This document shows positions 43,093 through 47,475 of a stretch of DNA of 47,475 nucleotides, in pieces. Source of the stretch: Betaproteobacteria bacterium. GTDB taxonomy: Bacteria > Pseudomonadota > Gammaproteobacteria > Burkholderiales > SG8-39. A model generated the notes under the pieces. That model searched no databases, was not told the DNA's origin, and was given only the letters and a program-made list of their open reading frames with translations. Location: contig JACRAS010000003.1 in assembly GCA_016234705.1 (NCBI GenBank), positions 1-47,475 of the forward strand, read 5' to 3'. The first letter of the stretch is position 1. Every line of letters begins with the position of its first letter. The translations under genes and the position numbers were made by a program.

Positions 43093-43502
43093 GAAAACGG
43101 GTTGACCACCCGCAGGCTATCGAGCATCTGCCCGTGCTGCATGTCTTCGGAGTAAAGCGTGCTTGCGTGGCCTTCGATCGCAGCTTGCACTATAAGGGCA
43201 TCCCAAAACGAAAGCTGATGGTTTCGGCTGCGGTGAATGGCGGAGACTATGAGCGCGCTGTCAATCTGCACCAACGAGAGTTCCGCGAAACTCGACACCG
43301 CCTCCGCTGCCGCTGCAGCATCCACAGGCCGCGCAAGCTTGCGCGTGGCTATCACGTAGAATTCCTGCAGCACTTGCGTGCTCAGCAGGATGTCACCCGC
43401 TTCGGTGTGCCTCTGGAAAAGAGCGCGCGCCTTCTTGCGCTTGTCGGGAGAATCTGCGTCGAACAGGTATACGAGGACGTTGGTGTCGAAGAAAAATTTC
43501 AT
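43089..43502 (-). CDS. vapC: VapC-type PIN-domain toxin (module 1)
   Basis: A 137-residue PIN ribonuclease with acidic residues Asp6 (FFDTNVLVY), Glu47 (LQEFYVIA), Asp101 (FWDALI) and Glu119-Asp120 (LYSEDMQHG), all as expected for an active toxin. Its ATG overlaps the antitoxin stop by four bases. The stop lies inside the ORF6N fragment, so the module was inserted into or next to that gene. Confidence 0.92.
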   Translation of the reverse strand: MKFFFDTNVLVYLFDADSPDKRKKARALFQRHTEAGDILLSTQVLQEFYVIATRKLARPVDAAAAAEAVSSFAELSLVQIDSALIVSAIHRSRNHQLSFWDALIVQAAIEGHASTLYSEDMQHGQMLDSLRVVNPFS

Positions 43503-43729
43503 CGCTGGTGAAGATCGTCACGGGTCCACTTGGCCTTGCCGCGGCCCGAGCGGGCGGTTCTCGACAATTCCAGCACGCGCTTTGCCGCGTTCGCCTGGGC
43601 GGATTGCGTGCCGGCGAACTGGCTCAGGTAGTCGCGCAGCACCGCGTTGACCGACGTGCCTTGCTCCAGCGCCCGCCGGCGGGCGCTTTTCAGGATTTCC
43701 TCGGGCACGGTGATGGTCAGATTAGCCAT
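43499..43729 (-). CDS. vapB: Ribbon-helix-helix antitoxin (module 1)
   Basis: A 76-residue RHH antitoxin: the beta strand MANLTITVPEEILKSARRRA, then helices through SVNAVLRDYLSQ, then a tail that should wrap the toxin (AKWTRDDLHQR). It is translated just before the PIN toxin. Direct repeats at 43752-43780 just upstream are a likely operator for autoregulation. Confidence 0.9.
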   Translation of the reverse strand: MANLTITVPEEILKSARRRALEQGTSVNAVLRDYLSQFAGTQSAQANAAKRVLELSRTARSGRGKAKWTRDDLHQR

Positions 43730-43751
43730 GATGATTCATTCTCCAGAAGCC

Positions 43752-43780
43752 GTGTTACACGGGTTCAGTGTAGCACGGGT
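43752..43780 (-). promoter_or_regulatory. Operator-like direct repeats before vapB
   Basis: gtgttacacgggt (43752-43764) and gtgtagcacgggt (43768-43780) share 11 of 13 bases and are 16 bases apart, centre to centre. TACACT on the minus strand between them could be the -10 box. Such repeats are typical sites for RHH antitoxins. Confidence 0.45.
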
Positions 43781-43837
43781 TTAGAAAAAGTGGAACAGAA
43801 GGAAACAGACCGCGGTATCGGGGTGCAATCGGTCTGG

Positions 43838-43934
43838 AAGCCAATAGGGACGGGCGTCTCCAGGCAGGTTCGGCTACGTTGGACCGGTACGGCGCCAGCT
43901 ATCGCGACGGAGCTGCTCCAATCGTAACCAGCTT
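43838..43934. repeat. Repeat A, copy 2
   Basis: Gap-free diverged copy of 41639-41735. It ends in agctt (43930-43934), directly before the segment with the AbrB-type gene. Repeat B does not follow at once, as it does in copy 1, but 541 bases later. Confidence 0.7.
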
Positions 43935-44011
43935 ACCGAACCGGATTCCGCTGGCGCGACGCGCCGCCAAGTAATACCATTTGCGGAAGGTATTCCTTCT
44001 GGGGTCCCCCG

Positions 44012-44425
44012 ATGAGCAGAACCGCGGTTACGACAAGAGGCCGGGTCACGATTCCAAAGCGCCTGCGCGATTACCTCGGCCTCTCGCCGGGGGACAAGCT
44101 ACGCTTCGAGTACGCGGACGACGGCGCCGTGCGCATCGTGCCACTGCGCAAGCCCGCCCAGAGCAAGGGCAGCCGCTTCGATGATTTTCTGAAAGCAGAA
44201 GGCATTTACGACGAGGTACAGGCCCGTGCGCTCAGACGCGCATTGGCCGAGCATGTTGCGGAGACCAAGCGTCATCGCAGCTTTCTCGATGACGCCGCGC
44301 GCGCCGATATCGCCATGCACGAGAGCGGGGTTGGTTACGCGATGCCGGACGTGCACGCGTACGTCGCGGCCAAGCTGGGCAGCGAGCAGGTGAAGCGTCC
44401 AAGCCCGGTGAAGTGGCGCAAGTAA
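44012..44425 (+). CDS. AbrB-type mosaic antitoxin, orphan
   Basis: A 137-residue protein. Residues 1-50 are a SpoVT/AbrB swapped-hairpin DNA-binding domain (TTRGRVTIPKRLRDYLGLSPGDKLRF). Residues about 57-85 (FDDFLKAEGIYDEVQARALRRALAEH) resemble the N-terminal helix region of XRE-type antitoxins. Residues about 95-137 (RADIAMHESGVGYAMPDVHAYV to the end KWRK) resemble another antitoxin tail, also visible in the remnant on the opposite strand nearby. No toxin gene is adjacent. The ATG is 44012 (an upstream GTG or ATG at 43981 lies in the same neighbourhood but another frame). Confidence 0.78.
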   Translation: MSRTAVTTRGRVTIPKRLRDYLGLSPGDKLRFEYADDGAVRIVPLRKPAQSKGSRFDDFLKAEGIYDEVQARALRRALAEHVAETKRHRSFLDDAARADIAMHESGVGYAMPDVHAYVAAKLGSEQVKRPSPVKWRK

Positions 44426-44465
44426 TCGAAGCGCCCCAGGCGCATAGGTGACGCGCGCCACGGCG

Positions 44466-44684
44466 CTACTTCAGAAGTTTTCTCGCCCGAGGTCGGGCAG
44501 CCTTGCCGCCCCCGGCCCGGTCGAGTAGCCACTTGTGTACATCCGCGGCTGCCATTATCTGGCCATGGCGAGCCACGTCCTGCCGCGCTACCAGGGCCGA
44601 CGCGACGAATGGGCCGCGAATTTCTTCGCGCGGCCTGCGCGGCGATTGCATCGAGCATAAACGCATGGGGCGCCGCAGTTCCAT
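44466..44684 (-). pseudogene. Antitoxin-like small frame with repeat B, copy 2
   Basis: A 72-residue frame whose C-terminal half (RQDVARHGQIMAAADVHKWL, then an RAGGGKAARPRARKLLK tail) is encoded by repeat B (44476-44576) and matches the remnant after arsM. The first 30 residues are Arg/Pro-rich and look degenerate, and there is no clear ribosome site. I read it as a decayed antitoxin gene; a functional small protein is less likely. Confidence 0.5.
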
Positions 44685-44715
44685 GGCATGACTCCCGTTG
44701 GATCAAATCAGAATT

Positions 44716-45135
44716 TCAGCCAAACTTTTTCACGCCCGCCTTCTTCGCCGCATTCTGCAAATCTGCGTCGAGCGTAGCCAGCGGTATGCCTTGGCGCAGG
44801 GCCAGTTCAAGGTAGGATGCATCATAAGTGGATAACTTGTATCGCCGCGCCAATTGAAGGGTGCCTGACAGTGCGTGCGCGAATGTGGCCGCGTCCACCT
44901 CGATCTCTACGCCTTCCAGCATTTCAAGAAACGCCTCGCTACGCGCTTCCGTCACCAAGCCTTGTGCTTCTGCCCTGGCAATCACGTTTGCCACCTCAAG
45001 CCCCCATGTCACCGGCACGAATGCGCTGGCCTTTTTCATCGCATCCAGCACTTTGCCGGCATAGGCAAGCTCGCGTGGCTTGCCGTCCCCAAAAAACCAG
45101 CGCATGGTCACCGAATTATCGAGGACGAAGCTCAC
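44716..45135 (-). CDS. vapC: VapC-type PIN-domain toxin (module 2)
   Basis: A 139-residue PIN ribonuclease of a different subgroup from module 1. Acidic residues are Asp6 (FVLDNSVT), Glu47 (WGLEVANV), Asp105 (TYDASYLELA) and Asp123/Asp125 (TLDADLQ). All appear intact. It overlaps its antitoxin by four bases and is expressed with it. Confidence 0.92.
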   Translation of the reverse strand: MSFVLDNSVTMRWFFGDGKPRELAYAGKVLDAMKKASAFVPVTWGLEVANVIARAEAQGLVTEARSEAFLEMLEGVEIEVDAATFAHALSGTLQLARRYKLSTYDASYLELALRQGIPLATLDADLQNAAKKAGVKKFG

Positions 45136-45374
45136 GCGCGCCCCTCATCGATGAGCGCTTTGATGTCTACACCACGCACCGGATCGGACAGCATGAACGC
45201 CTTGAGCTTTTCTGCCGCCGAAACCTTGTCCTTCACCCTCGCGCCCAGGCTGGGCACCAAATCCGCGATGGCTTCGCCACGATTGGTGATGGTAAAGCTC
45301 TTGCCGGTTTTTACCTGCCTCAGCAATTCAGGAAGCTTTGTTTTCGCTTCATATGAACCAATTTCGATCTTCAT
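45132..45374 (-). CDS. Phd/YefM-type antitoxin (module 2)
   Basis: An 80-residue Phd/YefM antitoxin: MKIEIGSYEAKTKLPELLRQ, the conserved ITNRGEAIADLVP, and a C-terminal toxin-binding tail. The ATG at 45374 has GGGGA upstream. Longer frames to 45437 run through the promoter and are not real. Phd with PIN partners is a usual combination. Confidence 0.9.
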   Translation of the reverse strand: MKIEIGSYEAKTKLPELLRQVKTGKSFTITNRGEAIADLVPSLGARVKDKVSAAEKLKAFMLSDPVRGVDIKALIDEGRA

Positions 45375-45404
45375 GACGTTCCCCGGAAACATGAATTTGA
45401 TGCA

Positions 45405-45437
45405 GACTAGTATATAGACCAGTCCGCTAAAAATCAA
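45405..45437 (-). promoter_or_regulatory. Promoter and operator of the Phd-VapC module
   Basis: On the minus strand TTGATT (45432-45437) and TATACT (45409-45414) are spaced by exactly 17 bases. An imperfect palindrome at 45405-45424 (gactagt / accagtc arms) covers the -10 box and is a natural site for the antitoxin. Confidence 0.6.
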
Positions 45438-45454
45438 CAGTGTTGAATTTCTTC

Positions 45455-45640
45455 ACGCCGACTTCATGTGCCAGCTCTCAGCCAAAGAGTTCGAGAATTG
45501 GAGATCACACCTTGTGATGTCCAAACCGGGCGCAAAATTGGGGCTGCGCCGCGCGCCTTTCGCGTTCACCGAACACGGCGCGCTAATGGCGGCCTCCGTT
45601 TTGAACACCCCCCGCGCCGTCGAAATCATCCGTGGGAAGA
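45455..45640 (+). pseudogene. ORF6N-domain fragment, copy 2
   Basis: The plus strand reads DFMCQLSAKEFENWRSHLVM, then LRRAPFAFTEHGALMAASVL and NTPRAVEI, the hallmark 'YAFTEHG..ML.SVLNS.RA' part of the ORF6N domain of phage anti-repressor-like proteins. The domain's N-terminal part and the following body are missing, and the frame then runs into unrelated sequence until 45753. Residues are better preserved than in copy 1, from which it differs at 8 or 9 of 89 shared bases. Confidence 0.7.
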
Positions 45641-45706
45641 CCTGCGGATTAACAGGGAAAGCCGAAAGCATAAGATGTTGTTATTTGGCCCGCCCTCACT
45701 CGCCAG

Positions 45707-45738
45707 AACGTGACAAGACCCGCGGATTCCGTCACGTT
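45707..45738. terminator. Hairpin between the ORF6N fragment and the AT-rich gene
   Basis: AACGTGAC (45707-45714) pairs with GTCACGTT (45731-45738) around a 16-base loop containing CCGCGG, followed by TT and CCCC. It could end the fragment's former transcript or the minus-strand gene that stops at 45821. Confidence 0.4.
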
Positions 45739-45820
45739 TTCCCCACATTTTAGCCCTGTGGATTATTGAGCGTATGGTCAATGAGCGTCAGGTTTCTACG
45801 CCTTAATTCGAAGCAACGTC

Positions 45821-47278
45821 TTACCGATGCTTCGCCACCAATCTCCTTAGTAGCACCCAATTACCTGCCACAAACGTGTCATCATCTGGTTCTATTCGAT
45901 CAAGATAGGCCGGATCGGCAATTACGCGTTCGATAGCATCAAGTTGCCGATTGACTTTGGCACGCGATGTCGAAATTTGCTTTTCGCTTGCGGCAATTGC
46001 TACTTCGCGGGATCCCAGGCTGGATTCAAGGTTGGCGAGGCGCACCTTTAGGGATTCACTTTCCCTGAGTTTTTCGTCTGCGGCAATTGCGGCCATCCGC
46101 CCCTTTCTGAGTTGCGATAGCTTATCCTTGTCATAGTAGGTTATTACATCCCATGCAGGTGAGTTTGCCACAGCGGAGAAGTTGTCCTCCCGTATTAGTT
46201 TCATTGCGAGATCCTTTGCAATTTCCTTCGCTGCTCTGTCCTTGAACCTGTCCCAGGCGTCTGTGGAAACCCTTGGATGCTTTTTTCCCTCGACAAGAAT
46301 CTTCACCAAATCGTCCGCTGAAGACGAGGCAATTATCTTATCGAAATAGGCCTTAGAAATTGAGTGCATTAGCGCCGCTTTGCTTGCTTCGCTAAGGCCG
46401 ATTGGCCATTGCATGTTGAGTAGGTCAGATATTTCAGCGTCGGTAGCGAGCCGCTCTGCGTGTAATTTCGTCAGAGCGAGCAATCTGTCAGTCGACGTTT
46501 CCTTCAATTTTTCCCATGCGCTCTGTGAGATCGCGCCGGGCTTGTCGCTGTTAAGGAGCTTATAGGGCGTGCAATCGCTGATTGCGCTATACGGCGACAC
46601 AGGTTCAGCTAATGCCCTTCTAAGTAGATCTTCGATTACCTCTGGCCAGTCGTTTTGACGAATGTACCAAGGTCTTACGTTCCTTAATAGTTCCTCGACG
46701 TTTGAGGAATAGCGTCGGAACAGAAATCGGTATTTGAATTCATCGCGGAAGCTTGCATAGGAAATCCACCCATAGAAGAACAACGAAAGCAATATCCACA
46801 TCAAGTTCCACAAGGTACTTTCACCGGACCGTGATCCCGGGGACACAATTTTGGCTTTCCCTCCCTGATGAAATACTTCCAACTGGCGTTCGGTGAGAGG
46901 TTCGCCGCTGGTCATTAGCGTAATCTGGAATCCGCTAGACGGCGGGAGGCTTGGGTAGCTCAGTTCGAAGGCACCCGGCGTCTTATATATGTCGACTTGT
47001 TCGCTTGTTGAGTGCTTCGTGAGATGGTATTGAGAAATCGTTTTGGGAATTTTTACGACAATCTTCTTGGCCTCTCCCCTGCCAGAGTTGGCAATTTCGA
47101 TCTGTTGCACGAATTCGCCAATACCTTGGCGCTCGTTGTAATTCTTGGGCAATTCCTGAAACGCAAGTGGTATAGCTGCGGACAACGAGTACTGAATATC
47201 TGGGCTTTCCCTAAGATAGTAGTTCCAGAATGCCGCAGGAATGCCGAGTGCAACCAGGATCGAAAGTATCGCTTTCAT
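45821..47278 (-). CDS. Unknown 485-residue membrane protein, AT-rich gene
   Basis: I do not recognise a family. Residues 1-22 form a membrane span or signal anchor. Residues about 23-155 form a beta-rich outer domain (FVQQIEIANSGRGEAKKIVVKIP). A second span lies at about 157-175 (LWNLMWILLSLFFYGWISY). The rest (about 310 residues) is cytoplasmic and helical, with a coiled-coil stretch near 405-460. No enzyme motif is seen. The gene is clearly richer in A+T than the rest of the window and lies against a truncated DNA methylase gene, both signs of recent arrival. The ATG at 47278 is chosen; TTG at 47296 is in frame. Confidence 0.7.
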   Translation of the reverse strand: MKAILSILVALGIPAAFWNYYLRESPDIQYSLSAAIPLAFQELPKNYNERQGIGEFVQQIEIANSGRGEAKKIVVKIPKTISQYHLTKHSTSEQVDIYKTPGAFELSYPSLPPSSGFQITLMTSGEPLTERQLEVFHQGGKAKIVSPGSRSGESTLWNLMWILLSLFFYGWISYASFRDEFKYRFLFRRYSSNVEELLRNVRPWYIRQNDWPEVIEDLLRRALAEPVSPYSAISDCTPYKLLNSDKPGAISQSAWEKLKETSTDRLLALTKLHAERLATDAEISDLLNMQWPIGLSEASKAALMHSISKAYFDKIIASSSADDLVKILVEGKKHPRVSTDAWDRFKDRAAKEIAKDLAMKLIREDNFSAVANSPAWDVITYYDKDKLSQLRKGRMAAIAADEKLRESESLKVRLANLESSLGSREVAIAASEKQISTSRAKVNRQLDAIERVIADPAYLDRIEPDDDTFVAGNWVLLRRLVAKHR

Positions 47279-47320
47279 CTTCAATCTTTCTATCAAAGTG
47301 ATACGCGAAATAAAGACACA

Positions 47321-47475
47321 CTAATCAAGATATACTACACCGTTGGTCTTCTGCGCCGTGCTCTCGGCGATGTAGGTGTGCTTGATGCGCTGGTCGATCT
47401 CCGGGTATTCGCGGTTCTTGTTGTTGTCGTTCTCGTTCGCCTGGTTGGCGTTGTAGGGCGGGTTGCCGATGATGA
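47321..47475 (-). pseudogene. Truncated adenine-N6 DNA methylase (type ISP/IIG-like restriction enzyme), runs off the window
   Basis: The minus strand from the right edge reads IIGNPPYNANQANENDNNKN, then REYPEIDQRIKHTYIAESTA and QKTN. This is the catalytic NPPY motif and following region typical of type ISP/IIG restriction-modification enzymes and related N6-adenine methylases. Relatives continue with a TAQKTKLYDMYARF-type stretch. Here, after QKTN, the frame reads GVVYLD and stops at 47321. The upstream part lies outside the window. The 3' end has been lost at the border of the AT-rich gene. Confidence 0.75.

Noticed and set aside
43935..44475. Insert between repeats A and B as a classic insertion sequence
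   Set aside because: No transposase is encoded and the two ends do not form a convincing terminal inverted repeat; the five-base duplication alone could be chance.

Overview
The window looks like a GC-rich betaproteobacterial chromosome (Burkholderiales or a close relative). The evidence is the pmbA–darP(yjgA)–mog gene order, a complete general secretory (type II) cluster in the split gspC-D-E-F / gspG-to-N arrangement, the cbpA–cbpM pair, and several periplasmic-uptake and molybdo-hydroxylase genes. This placement is inference from gene content and style; no rRNA or tRNA gene is present.

Layout. 1–248: a compact cluster of palindromes and direct repeats. 249–2966 (minus): a soluble MgtE-N/CBS protein, a 57-residue membrane peptide and an NRAMP-like transporter with an altered metal site, probably one divalent-cation (Mg or Mn) module. 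3078–4840 (plus): a CoxE-like VWA protein and a CoxG-like protein, facing a two-subunit molybdo-hydroxylase (iorA, iorB) at 4881–7489. 7604–8710: a zinc alcohol dehydrogenase. 8966–12578: a TRAP transporter whose binding protein (plus) and two permeases (minus) converge on a shared terminator. 12747–15998: pmbA, darP, mog and a carboxylesterase.

16059–26980: the type II secretion system, with gspC-D-E-F on the minus strand and gspG-H-I-J-K-L-M-N on the plus strand, divergent from about 21.5 kb. gspM carries an in-frame amber codon. The accessory genes gspA and gspB lie at 32266–34598. They are separated from the main cluster by an acyl-CoA synthetase, a patB–puuD pair of different texture with a transposase remnant behind it, and a nucleotidyltransferase–small-protein pair.

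34742–41648: a PilZ-like protein, cbpA/cbpM co-chaperones, a cation diffusion facilitator, and an arsenic operon arsR–arsC–acr3–arsM with a clear palindromic operator over its promoter. 41836–42851: a split XdhC pair (molybdo-enzyme maturation).

42852–47475 is a plastic accessory island. It holds two intact VapBC-type toxin–antitoxin modules, an orphan mosaic AbrB-type antitoxin, and two decayed ORF6N-domain fragments about 2.46 kb apart. Two diverged repeat units (A and B) adjoin each other after arsM but are separated by the AbrB gene further right. An AT-rich unknown two-membrane-segment protein follows, and the window ends in the truncated tail of a type ISP/IIG-like DNA methylase gene. 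The most interesting signals are the repeat-A/B insertion structure, the methylase truncation beside the unknown membrane protein, the cation module at the left edge, and the broken gspM.
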